Below are positions 33,888-41,969 of a DNA stretch of 64,000 bases, in pieces (within the stretch, counting starts at the first letter, position 1; the number at the start of each line of letters is the position of its first letter). Source of the stretch: JBDSSS01 sp963764195 (GTDB taxonomy: Bacteria > Actinomycetota > Actinomycetes > Actinomycetales > Dermatophilaceae); NCBI GenBank assembly GCA_963764195.1, contig CAVXRG010000005.1, forward strand, positions 1-64,000. The letters are read 5' to 3'. Under the pieces are notes generated by a model. It was not told the origin of the DNA. It did no database searches and saw only the letters and a program-made list of their open reading frames with translations. Position numbers and translations under genes: made by a program.

Positions 33888-34664
33888 ATGGGACACGTCA
33901 TCGCCGTCGTACCGGCCACGGGTGGAGTCGGAGCCTCGACCCTCGGCGCCGCCGTGGCGGTGCGAGCCGCCGCGGCCGAGCGCGCCACCTGCTCCGTCGA
34001 CCTCGACCTGCTGACCGGGCGGACCGAGGTCGTCTTCGGCGGCGAGAGCGAGCCCGGCTGGCGCTGGGACCGGCTGGGGCGGGTCGAGGGTGTCGTGGAC
34101 GGGCGGGCGCTGGCCGGTCGGCTGCCCTCGGTTCGGGGTGTCGCGGTGCTCTCGCACGGTCCGACCGGTGGCCCGGGTGAGGCGAGCGACCTGGGGGAGG
34201 TGGGCACGATGGCGGCCCGAGTCGACCGTCTGGCCGATGTCGTCACCGGGCTGGCCCGGGCGCACGACGTGACGGTCCTCGACGTCCCGAGGGACGACCG
34301 GGTCCTGGGCGCGGTCCTCCCACTCTGCGACGCGGTGGTGCTCGTCCTCGGCTCCCACCCGGCCCAGGTCGCCTCCGGCGCGCGCACCGTTGGGCTGCTC
34401 CGCGGGTTGACCGAGGCCCGGACACCGGGCGCGCCCCAGCTCGAGCCCTGGGTCGTGCTGCGCGGGGCCCGGAACGACGCGGACCTGGAGGACCTCGTGA
34501 TGGACGAGCTCGACGTGCCGGTCGTCGACTTCCTGCGCGATGACCACCGGTGTGTCGACGACCTCGTGCGGGGCACGTCGCCGGGGGTTCGCGGGCGCGG
34601 CCCGGTCACCGAGGTGGCCGACCGGTTGCTCCTGCGGCTCGTCGGCGTGGAGCGTGCGGCATGA
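33888..34664 (+). CDS. ssd: Ssd/CpaE-like septum-site/pilus locus protein
   Basis: 258 residues. This is a MinD/CpaE-like P-loop protein of the helicase/secretion-neighbourhood type (Rv3660c-like Ssd). The P loop is VVPATGGVGASTLGAAVAV, which lacks the signature Lys of ParA-type Walker A but matches the GASTL form in this family. DLDLLTGRTEVVFGGE follows, and VTVLDVPRDDR sits at the Walker B position. It lacks the N-terminal receiver-like domain of the CpaE at 17067. Likely polar or septal placement of the second pilus machine. The stop overlaps the cpaF start (ATGA). Confidence 0.85.
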   Translation: MGHVIAVVPATGGVGASTLGAAVAVRAAAAERATCSVDLDLLTGRTEVVFGGESEPGWRWDRLGRVEGVVDGRALAGRLPSVRGVAVLSHGPTGGPGEASDLGEVGTMAARVDRLADVVTGLARAHDVTVLDVPRDDRVLGAVLPLCDAVVLVLGSHPAQVASGARTVGLLRGLTEARTPGAPQLEPWVVLRGARNDADLEDLVMDELDVPVVDFLRDDHRCVDDLVRGTSPGVRGRGPVTEVADRLLLRLVGVERAA

Positions 34665-35815
34665 CGCTGACCCCCGCGGTCTGGCACCGCGTGCGGGAAG
34701 GGACGGCGCCGGACGAGCACGTCGTGGCGCAGGTGGCGCACGAAGAGTCCGGGGCTCTTGGCGCCGGCCGGGTCACTGCCTCGAACGCTGCGCTGACGGC
34801 CTCGGTCCTCGGCGCCGGCCCCCTCGACCGCTGGATCGAGGAGCCGGGGGTCACCGACGTCGCGGTCAACGGCGACGGGCGGGTCTGGGTCGACCGGGGC
34901 GAGGGAATGGAGTGGTCGGGGCAGACGATCGGCCCCGGTGAGGCGCGCTCCCTCGCCGTTCGCCTCGCGGGAGCCGCAGGTCGACGCCTCGACGAGTCGA
35001 GCCCCTGGGTGGATGGGCAGCTGCCCTCGGGCGCTCGCCTGCACGCCGTGCTGCCGCCGCTCGTGGCGGACGGTCCGCACATCACGATCCGGGTCCCGGC
35101 TCGCGGCCACGTGGCCCTGCGCTTGTTGCTGGAGCGGGAGATGTTCCCGCTCGAGTGGCTGGCGGTGCTCGAGCAGGTCGTTCGTCGCCGGTTGTCCTTC
35201 GTCATCTCCGGGGGGACCGGCGCCGGCAAGACGACCCTGCTCGCGGCCCTGCTGGGCGCCGTCGATCCTGCGGAGCGCGTGCTCGTGGTCGAGGACGTGC
35301 GGGAGGTCCATGTCGACCACCCGCACCTCGTCCGGCTCGAGGCCCGACCGCCGAACGTCGAGGGGGCTGGTGAGGTCACCCTGACGACCCTCGTCCGGCA
35401 GGCGCTGCGGATGCGTCCCGACCGGATCGTCGTCGGCGAGGTGCGCGGCGCCGAGGTCCGCGAGCTGCTCGCCGCCCTCAACACCGGGCACGAGGGCGGC
35501 TGCGGCACACTTCACGCCAACGCCCCCGAGGACGTCATCGCGCGGTTCGAGGCGCTCGGGGCGCTGGCGGCACTCGGCCCGGAGGCGGTGCGCTCGCAGC
35601 TGTCCGCCGCGGTCGATGTCGTCCTCCACGTGACGAGGCAGCGGGGACATCGCCGCCTGGCCTGCGTCGCGGCCGTCCTGCGCCAGGAGTCCGGTCCCTG
35701 CGTGGTGCCGGCCCTGACGTGGTCCGGTCCCGGCTCGCTCGCTCGGGCGGGGGCGGCGTGGCCGCTGCTCGCGGACCGGCTGGACCTACCCGCGTCCCAG
35801 GCCGAGCGATGGTGA
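34661..35815 (+). CDS. CpaF/TadA secretion ATPase (Tad locus 2)
   Basis: 384 residues, shorter at the N-terminus than the CpaF at 18239. N-domain motif LDRWIEEPGVTDVAVNGDGRVWVDRGEG; Walker A SGGTGAGKTTLL; LVVEDVREVHVDHPHLVRLEARPPNVEG; Walker B/His region MRPDRIVVGEVRGAEVRELLAALNTGHEGG; LHANAPEDVIARFEAL. It corresponds to the Rv3659c-type ATPase of the ssd locus. ATP hydrolysis drives assembly of the second Flp-type pilus or secretion of its pseudopilins. Coupled to ssd by a four-base overlap. Confidence 0.93.
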   Translation: MTLTPAVWHRVREGTAPDEHVVAQVAHEESGALGAGRVTASNAALTASVLGAGPLDRWIEEPGVTDVAVNGDGRVWVDRGEGMEWSGQTIGPGEARSLAVRLAGAAGRRLDESSPWVDGQLPSGARLHAVLPPLVADGPHITIRVPARGHVALRLLLEREMFPLEWLAVLEQVVRRRLSFVISGGTGAGKTTLLAALLGAVDPAERVLVVEDVREVHVDHPHLVRLEARPPNVEGAGEVTLTTLVRQALRMRPDRIVVGEVRGAEVRELLAALNTGHEGGCGTLHANAPEDVIARFEALGALAALGPEAVRSQLSAAVDVVLHVTRQRGHRRLACVAAVLRQESGPCVVPALTWSGPGSLARAGAAWPLLADRLDLPASQAERW

Positions 35816-35849
35816 CCGCCGGTCCCGGCGTGCCCGCGGAGGGGACGTC

Positions 35850-36719
35850 ATGACCGTGGGGGCAGTCGTGGCGGGGCTCCTGCTGGGGCTGGCCGTCCTG
35901 CTCTGGCCGACCCGCTCGGGTGTGCGGCGCCGCGTGACGCGGCTGGTGCTCCGAGCGGGGTCGACGAGGGTGGCCGTGGGCGCGCAAGTGGGCGCGGGCG
36001 ACGGGGGCTTGCAGGCGGAAGCCCCTGGCAACCTCGGTCCAGGCGGGGTCACTGCCCTGCTGCGCGCGGTCCGGTCGGCTTGGCGAGAGGACCCGGTGGA
36101 GGTGGTCCGCCGTTGGCGCTTGCACCACCGACCCGACGATCTGGTCACCGGGGCACTGTCGGTCCTCGAGGGCATCGGTCCGGCGATCCGGGCCGGGCTC
36201 ACGCCGGCCGATGCGGTGCGCATCGCCACCGCTGCCGACCGGTCCGAACTGCTGGACGGCGGTCCGAGTGAGCTGCGCGGCTCACCCGGGGCGCGGACCC
36301 TGTCGACGGCCCTCGCCGACGGCCTGTCCCGCGGGGTGCCGCTCTCGGACGTGTGGCAGCGGCTCGCGGTCCGCGCGGACTCGCGGGACCTCGCCTTCGT
36401 CGCCGCCGCCTGGCACCTGTCCGAGTCGACCGGGGCCCCGCTCGCGGTCGCGGTCGAGCGCGCAGCTGAGGCCCTGCGCCAGGGTCGGTCGAGGCAGCGT
36501 CGGGTCGCCGTCGCGGTGGCCGGGCCGCGGGCCACGGTCGCGGTCCTGACGCTGCTTCCCCTGGCCGGGCCGCTCTTCGGGCTCGCCTGCGGGGTCGGGC
36601 CTCGCGAGCTCTACCTGTCGACGCCGATCGCGACCATGAGCCTGATCGTCGGCCTCGCCCTCATCGCCGCCGGACGCCGGTGGTGCCGACGCCTCGTCCG
36701 GCGGGCGGTCCAGCCGTGA
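35850..36719 (+). CDS. TadB-type T2SSF membrane protein (Tad locus 2)
   Basis: 289 residues. It has one N-terminal membrane helix, a soluble T2SSF domain (LSVLEGIGPAIRAGLTPADAVRIA ... LADGLSRGVPLSDVWQRLAVRADSRDLAFVAAAWHLSESTGAPLAVAVERAAEALRQ) and two C-terminal membrane helices. The ATG at 35850 follows GGAGGGG at ideal distance; a GTG 38 bases earlier is less well placed. A platform protein with TadC below, to which it is coupled by a GTGA overlap. No VWA domain, unlike its counterpart in locus 1. Confidence 0.87.
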   Translation: MTVGAVVAGLLLGLAVLLWPTRSGVRRRVTRLVLRAGSTRVAVGAQVGAGDGGLQAEAPGNLGPGGVTALLRAVRSAWREDPVEVVRRWRLHHRPDDLVTGALSVLEGIGPAIRAGLTPADAVRIATAADRSELLDGGPSELRGSPGARTLSTALADGLSRGVPLSDVWQRLAVRADSRDLAFVAAAWHLSESTGAPLAVAVERAAEALRQGRSRQRRVAVAVAGPRATVAVLTLLPLAGPLFGLACGVGPRELYLSTPIATMSLIVGLALIAAGRRWCRRLVRRAVQP

Positions 36720-37393
36720 TCGTCCTCAGCGTCGTGAGTGTGGCGGCGGGGGGCATCGACCTCGGTGGGGTCGTCGTCGCGCTGCTCGTCGCGGCGGCCG
36801 TGCTCGTCGCCCCGGGCAGGGGCCGCTCCGGTGCAGACCCGAAGCGCCGCAACCCGATTCCTGCGGGGACCGGGACCCGCCGTTCGTCCTGGCGTGCGGG
36901 CGACCGGCTCATGTCCCGGCTCACCCCATCCTCACGGGCCCGGTGCGACCCGGGTCTCCCGGCCGACGCGGTCGCTGCGGCGATGGTGCTGATCGCGCTG
37001 GGATACCGGTCGGGGCTGCCGACCTGGCAGGTCCTCAGCGCGGTCGCGGCGCGCGCACCCGATCGGGTTGCCCGCGACCTCGCGCAGGTGGCTGCCGCCC
37101 TCCAGTGGGGACTCCCGGACACCGAGGCCTGGGTATCGGTCGGGCGGAGCTGGGCTCCGGCGGCCCGGGCGGCGCACGTCGCCGCGCACGCGGGCGTGCC
37201 CCCCGGTCCGCTCCTGCTCCAGGCCGCCGAGGAGCTGCGTCAGGCAGAGCTCGAGCGCCTCGAGGTCGCGGCCGCCACCGTCGGAGTGCGACTCGTGGCC
37301 CCCCTCGGTCTGGTCCTGCTGCCGGCGTTCTGCCTGACGACCGTCGTGCCACTCGTCCTCGCTCTGGGCCGTCAGGTCCTCGCGAGCGGCTGA
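36716..37393 (+). CDS. TadC-type T2SSF membrane protein (Tad locus 2)
   Basis: 225 residues from a GTG that overlaps the tadB stop. An N-terminal membrane helix (SVVSVAAGGIDLGGVVVALLVAAAVLVAP), the T2SSF core (ALGYRSGLPTWQVLSAVAARAPDRVARDLAQVAAALQWGLPDTEAW ... LLLQAAEELRQAELERLEVAAATVGVRLVAPLGLVLLPAFCLTTVVPLVLAL) and a C-terminal membrane helix. The conserved VRLVAPLGLVLLPAF ending is typical of this locus in actinobacteria. Second platform subunit. It ends 51 bases before the pilin leader. Confidence 0.85.
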   Translation: MIVLSVVSVAAGGIDLGGVVVALLVAAAVLVAPGRGRSGADPKRRNPIPAGTGTRRSSWRAGDRLMSRLTPSSRARCDPGLPADAVAAAMVLIALGYRSGLPTWQVLSAVAARAPDRVARDLAQVAAALQWGLPDTEAWVSVGRSWAPAARAAHVAAHAGVPPGPLLLQAAEELRQAELERLEVAAATVGVRLVAPLGLVLLPAFCLTTVVPLVLALGRQVLASG

Positions 37394-37444
37394 ACCCCTC
37401 GTCGACGCCGTCGACGAGGTCCATCACCAGAGAGGAACGTTCGC

Positions 37445-37686
37445 ATGACACGCAGTCACGGCCGACTGGCACGGGTAGCCGACATGCTGGGTAGAGGTAG
37501 AGGTAGAGGTAGAGAGGTAGAGGAAGAGGAAGAGGCGGGGAGAGGGGCATGACGACGGCGGAGTACGCCGTCGGGATCATGGCGGCCTGCACCTTCGCGC
37601 TCGTCCTGCTCGGGGTCGTCAAGTCCGGAGCCGTCCGCAGTGCCCTGGCCGGGATCGTCCAGAGCGCACTGGGCCTGGCCGGCTGA
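37445..37686 (+). CDS. DUF4244/Flp-type pilin with repeat-disrupted leader (Tad locus 2)
   Basis: A good ribosome site (AGAGAGGAAC) precedes ATG 37445, which opens a basic leader MTRSHGRLARVADMLGRGRGRGR. This frame ends at a TGA overlapping a second ATG at 37549, which starts MTTAEYAVGIMAACTFALVLLGVVKSGAVRSALAGIVQSALGLAG, the conserved mature part. If the two-base GA interruption at 37514-37515 inside the GGTAGA repeat is removed, leader and pilin join exactly in frame as GERG-MTTAEYAV, with Gly at -1 and Glu at +5, a perfect class III prepilin site. As written, only a leaderless 45-residue pilin could be made, from ATG 37549 (ribosome site GGGGAGAGGGG). Confidence 0.8.
37490..37533. repeat. 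hexanucleotide microsatellite in the pilin leader
   Basis: Four GGTAGA units (37490-37513), an extra GA (37514-37515), one GGTAGA (37516-37521) and two GGAAGA (37522-37533), then more GA/GGGG sequence. The tract encodes the Gly-Arg leader segment of the pilin. The odd GA breaks the reading frame. Confidence 0.9.
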
Positions 37687-37687
37687 G

Positions 37688-38068
37688 ATGCGGGCAGGGC
37701 GTGGTGGAGGACCGCCGGTGTCGTCACGCTCCGACCGGGGGATGGTGACGGCGGAGCTCGCCGTGGCCCTCCCCGCCCTGACCCTCGTCCTGGCCGGCTG
37801 TCTCTCGGCCCTCATGGTGGGGGTGGCGCAGCTTCGGTGCGTCGACGCCGCCGGCCTCGCGGCCCGGGCCCTCGCGCGCGGCGACCCGGCGGTCGTGGCC
37901 CGCGAGCTCGCGATGTCTGCGGCCCCGACGGGGGCGTCCGCGGCGATCCGCCTCGAGCGGTCGAAGGCATCGGTCCGGGTCTCGGCCACGGTGGGCGGCT
38001 GGGGCATCGCGCCGGCTTGGCCGGTCTCGGCCGAGGCCGTGACCCCGGTCGAAGCCGGTGGGCAGTGA
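37688..38068 (+). CDS. TadE-like protein (Tad locus 2)
   Basis: 126 residues. The leader SSRSDRGMVTAELAVALPALTLVLAGCLSALMVGVAQLRCVDAAGLAARALARGD is a TadE/Flp-type N-terminus: Gly before MVTAE, Glu at +5, one membrane helix, then a conserved RCVDAAGLAARALARG segment as in Rv3655c-type proteins. It starts one base after the pilin TGA. A pseudopilin or minor pilin of locus 2, probably processed by a peptidase encoded elsewhere. The stop overlaps an ATG at 38068 (TGATG) that would begin the next gene. Confidence 0.83.
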   Translation: MRAGRGGGPPVSSRSDRGMVTAELAVALPALTLVLAGCLSALMVGVAQLRCVDAAGLAARALARGDPAVVARELAMSAAPTGASAAIRLERSKASVRVSATVGGWGIAPAWPVSAEAVTPVEAGGQ

Positions 38069-38720
38069 TGCGGGTCGCATGCCTCAGGGGGTGCTCGAAT
38101 GGCTCAGGTGGTGCGTCGAATGGCTCAGGGGGGTGCTCGAATGGCTCAGGGGGTGGATCGGAAAGTGGTGCGGGGGGTGGGGCGTCCGATGGGTGGCGAG
38201 GCGCGTGAGCCACCGATGTCGCACCTGTCACCCATCGGGTCCGAGGCCACGGGCGCCCGCCGACCGCGGGTCCGGGACCGTGCTCGTCCTCGTCGCACTC
38301 GGCGCTCTCCTTGCGGTCACGATGGGCGGTCTCGCGCTCGCGCAGGCGGTGGGGGCGAGTCACCGGGCCCGGGTCGCGGCGGACCTCGCCGCCCTCGCCA
38401 CGGCCACCGCGCTGCGGGATGGCGCGTCGTCACCCTGCGCACGGGGTGCGGCCGTCGCCGCCGACAACGGGGGGACCGTGCGGTCCTGCCGCGTCGGCGG
38501 TCTGGTCGTCGAGGTCACCGTCGCCGTCGCGGTGAGGGGGTGGCCCGATCCGGCGACCGCACGGTCTCGCGCCGGGCCGTCCGGGCCGCCGGGGTGGGGT
38601 GGCCGTCCGACCCGTGGCCGACCCCGCGTCGAGGTGGCGGGAGTCGGGACTGCGGTCACGGGGTCAGCGGCTCTGCCAGGCATCGGGACTGGCAATGAGG
38701 GCGGTGACGGTCGGGGGTAG
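38068..38720 (+). CDS. TadG-like protein (Tad locus 2), N-terminal repeat breaks the frame
   Basis: The core, ADRGSGTVLVLVALGALLAVTMGGLALAQAVGASHRARVAADLAALATATALRDG, is the helicase/secretion-neighbourhood TadE-like protein (Rv3654c type) with one membrane helix. The coupled ATG at 38068 is in a different frame from this core; adding one G to the first G run of the 38085 repeat joins them. The joined product would have four LEWLR-type Trp-rich heptads (VLEWLRW, CVEWLRG, VLEWLRG, WIGKW) before the membrane helix. Without that change translation could begin at GTG 38205, giving 171 residues. The 3' end overlaps the convergent Rrf2 gene by 57 bases. Confidence 0.7.
38085..38155. repeat. 20/21-bp tandem repeat at the start of the tadG-like gene
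   Basis: Units at 38085-38104 (20 bases), 38105-38125 (21), 38126-38146 (21) and a partial fourth. The sequence is CAGGGGGGTGCTCGAATGGCT in its 21-base form. The first unit has five G where the third has six, and this one-base difference sets the reading frame. Confidence 0.85.
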
Positions 38721-39128
38721 CGCGCCGGTCCGGAGGGCGTCGAGGCTGGTGCCGTCGAGCACGTCCCGCAGGCTGGCCCGCACCGCCACCCAGAGCGACG
38801 GGAGGTGCTGGGCTGCCCCGGGGTAGGCCGTCTCGTGCGGTCGGAGCCCCCGCACCTCCGCCAAGGGTCCGTCGACGGCCCGGAAGACGTCGCCGACGGT
38901 GATCTCCCGCGCCGGCCGGCTGAGGGCGTAGCCGCCGAGCGAGCCGCGCCGGCTGACGACGAGACCGGCTCGGCGCAGGTCCGCGACGATCGCCTCGAGG
39001 AACTTGCGGGGCAGCTCCTGCCGGGTCGCGAGACCGTCGACGCTGAGTGGGCCGAGCTCGTCCACCTCGGCCTCGGCCAGCATCAGCATCGCCCGGACCG
39101 CGTAGTCGACGCGTGCGGAGATGTCCAC
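38664..39128 (-). CDS. Rrf2-family transcriptional regulator (CymR-like)
   Basis: 154 residues from a GTG. Typical Rrf2 start MDISARVDYAVRAMLMLAEAE, a winged helix with LSVDGLATRQELPRKFLEAIVADLRRAGLVVSRRGSLGGYALSRPAREITVGDVFRAVDGPL. It has no Cys, so it is not an iron-sulfur IscR/NsrR type. Cys-free Rrf2 proteins such as CymR control sulfur and cysteine genes. It is encoded on the same strand 146 bases downstream of cysA, so a role in controlling the sulfate transporter is likely but not shown. The last 57 bases overlap the convergent tadG-like gene. Confidence 0.88.
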   Translation of the reverse strand: MDISARVDYAVRAMLMLAEAEVDELGPLSVDGLATRQELPRKFLEAIVADLRRAGLVVSRRGSLGGYALSRPAREITVGDVFRAVDGPLAEVRGLRPHETAYPGAAQHLPSLWVAVRASLRDVLDGTSLDALRTGALPPTVTALIASPDAWQSR

Positions 39129-39167
39129 GTGCGCCAGTCTGCCCCAGGGTCGCCCACCAGGCCCACC

Positions 39168-39262
39168 GTCGGTCGTTCCGTGGTCGGTCGGTGGTCGTTC
39201 GGTGGTCGGTCGGTGGTCGGTCCGTCGGTGGTCGGTCGGTGGTCGGGCGCCGACCGACCGGC
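39168..39262. repeat. GGTCGGTGGTCGGTC-type short tandem repeats
   Basis: About 80 bases built of GGTCGGTC, GGTGGTC and GGTCGTTC words lie between the cysA stop and the Rrf2 start. At its right end GTCGGTCGG and CCGACCGAC can form a hairpin around GTGGTCGGGCG (about 39230-39260), which would sit just past cysA on its transcript and could serve as a terminator. The spacing is irregular, so this is a low-complexity tract rather than a clean array. Confidence 0.7.
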
Positions 39263-39274
39263 TGGGCCGGCCTC

Positions 39275-40285
39275 TCAGATCGCGAGGGCCGGGTCGAGGT
39301 CGATGACGCTGGTGCGGTGGGCGGCCCGGGCAAAGACGGTTTCACCGGCCACGAGGGCGAGGTCGGCGGCGTCCCGGCGGGTCAGCTGGGCGGCGAACCG
39401 CTCGCCCGAGTCCGCGCGCAGGTCGACGCGCACCTCGAAGCCGAGGCGGACGACCCTCTCGACGACGGCCTCGATGACCCCGGGCGAGCCGGGGACGCGC
39501 GCGTCGAGGGCCCGGGCGACGGCGAGGTCCCGCTCGAGCGCGATGTCGTGGGGGCGAACCAACTCGCCGCCGAGCCGGGCGACGGACCCGAGGAAGCCCA
39601 TCACGAAGTCGTTGGCGGGGCGGTCGTAGAGGCTGACGGGGTCGCCGACCTGCTCGATGCGACCCCGGTTGAGCACCGCGATCCGGTCCGCGACGTCGAG
39701 CGCCTCCTGCTGGTCGTGGGTGACGAGCACCGTCGTCACGTGGACCTCGTCGTGCAGGCGGCGCAGCCAGGCGCGGAGGTCGGCCCGCACCAGCGCGTCG
39801 AGCGCGCCGAAGGGCTCGTCGAGCAGGAGGACCTGAGGATCGACCGCGAGTGCTCGCGCGAGGGCCATCCGCTGGCGCTGACCACCGGAGAGCTGCGCGG
39901 GGTAACGGTGCTGGAAGCCGTCGAGGCCGACGATCTCGAGCAGGTCGCCGACCTTGGCCGCGATCTCGCGGCGGGGCCGCTTGCGGATGGTGAGGCCGAA
40001 GGCGACGTTGTCGCGCACCGTCATGTGCGTGAAGGCGGCGTAGTGCTGGAAGACGAAGCCGATCCCGCGCCGCTGCGGCGGCCGCCCCGTCACGTCCCGG
40101 CCCGCGATCCGCACCACTCCCGAGTCGAGGGTCTCGAGACCCGCGATCGAGCGCAACAGGGTCGACTTGCCCGACCCGCTCGGCCCGAGCAGCGCGGTCA
40201 GCGAACCCGCCGGGATCTCGAGCGAGACATCGTCGAGGGCGGTGAAGGAGCCGTAGCTCTTCCGGGCGGCGGTCACGGTGATCAT
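39275..40285 (-). CDS. cysA: sulfate ABC transporter ATP-binding protein
   Basis: 336 residues. ABC ATPase with Walker A GPSGSGKSTLL, Q loop FVFQHYAAFTHMTVRDNVAFGL, signature LSGGQRQRMALARAL, Walker B VLLLDEPFGALDA and switch His THDQQ. A C-terminal TOBE-like domain follows (from about 245). The HYAAFTHMTVRDNVAFGL segment is characteristic of CysA. It powers sulfate or thiosulfate uptake. The start overlaps the cysW stop by four bases. Last transporter gene of the operon transcribed from about 43.0 kb. Confidence 0.95.
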   Translation of the reverse strand: MITVTAARKSYGSFTALDDVSLEIPAGSLTALLGPSGSGKSTLLRSIAGLETLDSGVVRIAGRDVTGRPPQRRGIGFVFQHYAAFTHMTVRDNVAFGLTIRKRPRREIAAKVGDLLEIVGLDGFQHRYPAQLSGGQRQRMALARALAVDPQVLLLDEPFGALDALVRADLRAWLRRLHDEVHVTTVLVTHDQQEALDVADRIAVLNRGRIEQVGDPVSLYDRPANDFVMGFLGSVARLGGELVRPHDIALERDLAVARALDARVPGSPGVIEAVVERVVRLGFEVRVDLRADSGERFAAQLTRRDAADLALVAGETVFARAAHRTSVIDLDPALAI

Positions 40286-41088
40286 CGGTCGCTCCTCTTG
40301 CGGTCGAGCAGGGTCATCAGCACCAGCACCACGAGGGCGATCGCCATCAGGAGGGTGGCAGCGGCATACGCCCCGTAGGTGTTGTGGTCATCGAGGTAAC
40401 GGGCGTGGACGAGCAGCGTCAGGGTCTGGGACACCCCGGCGAAGCCGGACGACACCATGATCACGGCACCGAACTCTCCGAGAGCGCGGGCGATGGTGAG
40501 CACGACTCCGTAGGTCAGGCCCCACCGGATCGCGGGCAGGGTGACCCGCCAGAAGGTCTGCCAACCGGTGGCGCCGAGTGTCGCCGCCGCCTGCTCCTGG
40601 TCGCGCCCGATCTCGTGGAGCACCGGCTCCACCTCGCGCACGACGAACGGCAGCGTGACGAAGACGGTCGCGATCACCATCCCGGGCAGCCCGAAGATGA
40701 GGTGCAGCCCCGCCCGGTCGAGGAAGCCGAACCAGCCCCCGGCACCCCAGAGCATGATCAGCGCCACCCCGACGACGACGGGGGAGACGGCGAAGGGGAG
40801 GTCGACGACGGCCTGCAGCAGCCCGCGCCCCCGGAACGTGCCGCGCACGAGCGCGAGCGCCGTCGCCACCCCGAAGACGACGTTGAGGGGCACGACGATG
40901 CCCACGATGAGCAGCGACAGGTTGAGGGCCGAGATCGCCGCTGGCGTGCTGATCCATGCGACGAAGTCACCGGCCCCGGGCGAGAAGGTGCGCTGCAGGA
41001 TGACGCCGACCGGCACGGCGACGAGGGCGAGCAGGTAGCCGAGGGCGATCGTGCGCAGACCGATGCGGGCGGTGGCCGAGGCCCTCAC
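40282..41088 (-). CDS. cysW: sulfate ABC transporter permease CysW
   Basis: 268 residues with six membrane segments. Contains the ABC permease EAA loop (EQAAATLGATGWQTFWRVTLPAIRWGLTYGVVLTIARALGEFGAVIMVSSG); the ARALGEFGAVIMVSG motif is diagnostic of CysW. The GTG at 41088 overlaps the cysT stop (GTGA), and the gene overlaps cysA at its end, so stoichiometric translation is expected. Forms the membrane channel with CysT. Confidence 0.94.
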   Translation of the reverse strand: MRASATARIGLRTIALGYLLALVAVPVGVILQRTFSPGAGDFVAWISTPAAISALNLSLLIVGIVVPLNVVFGVATALALVRGTFRGRGLLQAVVDLPFAVSPVVVGVALIMLWGAGGWFGFLDRAGLHLIFGLPGMVIATVFVTLPFVVREVEPVLHEIGRDQEQAAATLGATGWQTFWRVTLPAIRWGLTYGVVLTIARALGEFGAVIMVSSGFAGVSQTLTLLVHARYLDDHNTYGAYAAATLLMAIALVVLVLMTLLDRKRSDR

Positions 41089-41969
41089 GGCGCGCGCTCC
41101 TCGCGGCGCTGGGCCCGGCCCGCGACGGCCCGCAGGAGCAGGAGCGTCATGAACGCGATGACGAGCAGCACGACGGAGACGGCCGCGGCGGCGTCGGGCC
41201 GGTCGGTCTCCACCTGCTGCTGGATGTACTGGGAGACGACCCGGGTCTCGCGCGGGATGTTGCCCCCGATGAGCACGACCGACCCGTACTCCCCGATGGC
41301 GCGGGCGAAGGCGAGGCCGGTCCCGCTGACGATGGCCGGGGCGAGGGTCGGCAGGACGACGCGGCGGAACGTCGTCCAGCGCCCAGCCCCGAGCGAGGCC
41401 GCTGCTTCCTCGACCTCGCGGTCGGTCTCGAGAAGAACCGGCTGGACGCTGCGCACGACGAACGGCAGCGTGACGAAGGCGAGGGCGACGAGCAGTCCCC
41501 AGCGGGTTCCACTGAGGTGCAGGCTGATCGGGCTCTCGGGTCCGTAGAGGGACAGGAGCACGATGCTCGCGACGATGGTGGGGAGCGCGAAGGGCAGGTC
41601 GATGAGGGCGTTGACGAGGCGCTGTCCCGGGAAGGCGTCGCGCACGAGCACCCACGCGATGAGCGTCCCCATCACCGCGTTGAGCAGCGCGACGCCTGCG
41701 GACACGAGCACGGTGACCTCGAGGGCTGCGACCGCGGCGGGAGCGCTCACCGCCTCCCAGAAGCCGGTGACCCCGCCGCCGAGCGACGCGGCCGTCAGCG
41801 CAGCGAGCGGGAGCAGGACGATGACGCTGAGCCACAGCGTGACGAGCCCGACCCCGAGAGGCCGTATGCCGCGCAGCCGGCTCGGGCGCTCGTCACCCCC
41901 GTCCGGTCGGCCGGGTGCCGGCCCCACCGGGGTGGGTCGCCGGGTCTCGGTGTCGCCGGCGACGCTCAC
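41085..41969 (-). CDS. cysT: sulfate ABC transporter permease CysT
   Basis: 294 residues. A hydrophilic N-terminus of about 38 residues, rich in Pro/Arg/Asp, precedes six membrane segments. The EAA loop reads EEAAASLGAGRWTTFRRVVLPTLAPAIVSGTGLAFARAIGEYGSVVLIGGN; FARAIGEYGSVVLI is the CysT/CysU signature. Partner of CysW in the sulfate/thiosulfate importer. Start and stop both overlap neighbours by four bases. Confidence 0.94.
   Translation of the reverse strand: MSVAGDTETRRPTPVGPAPGRPDGGDERPSRLRGIRPLGVGLVTLWLSVIVLLPLAALTAASLGGGVTGFWEAVSAPAAVAALEVTVLVSAGVALLNAVMGTLIAWVLVRDAFPGQRLVNALIDLPFALPTIVASIVLLSLYGPESPISLHLSGTRWGLLVALAFVTLPFVVRSVQPVLLETDREVEEAAASLGAGRWTTFRRVVLPTLAPAIVSGTGLAFARAIGEYGSVVLIGGNIPRETRVVSQYIQQQVETDRPDAAAAVSVVLLVIAFMTLLLLRAVAGRAQRREERAP

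Noticed and set aside
38068..38208. Gly/Ser/Asn-rich small protein in the frame of ATG 38068
   Set aside because: SNGSGG repeats arise from the shifted frame of the 21-bp tandem; one added G gives the conserved tadG-like frame instead.
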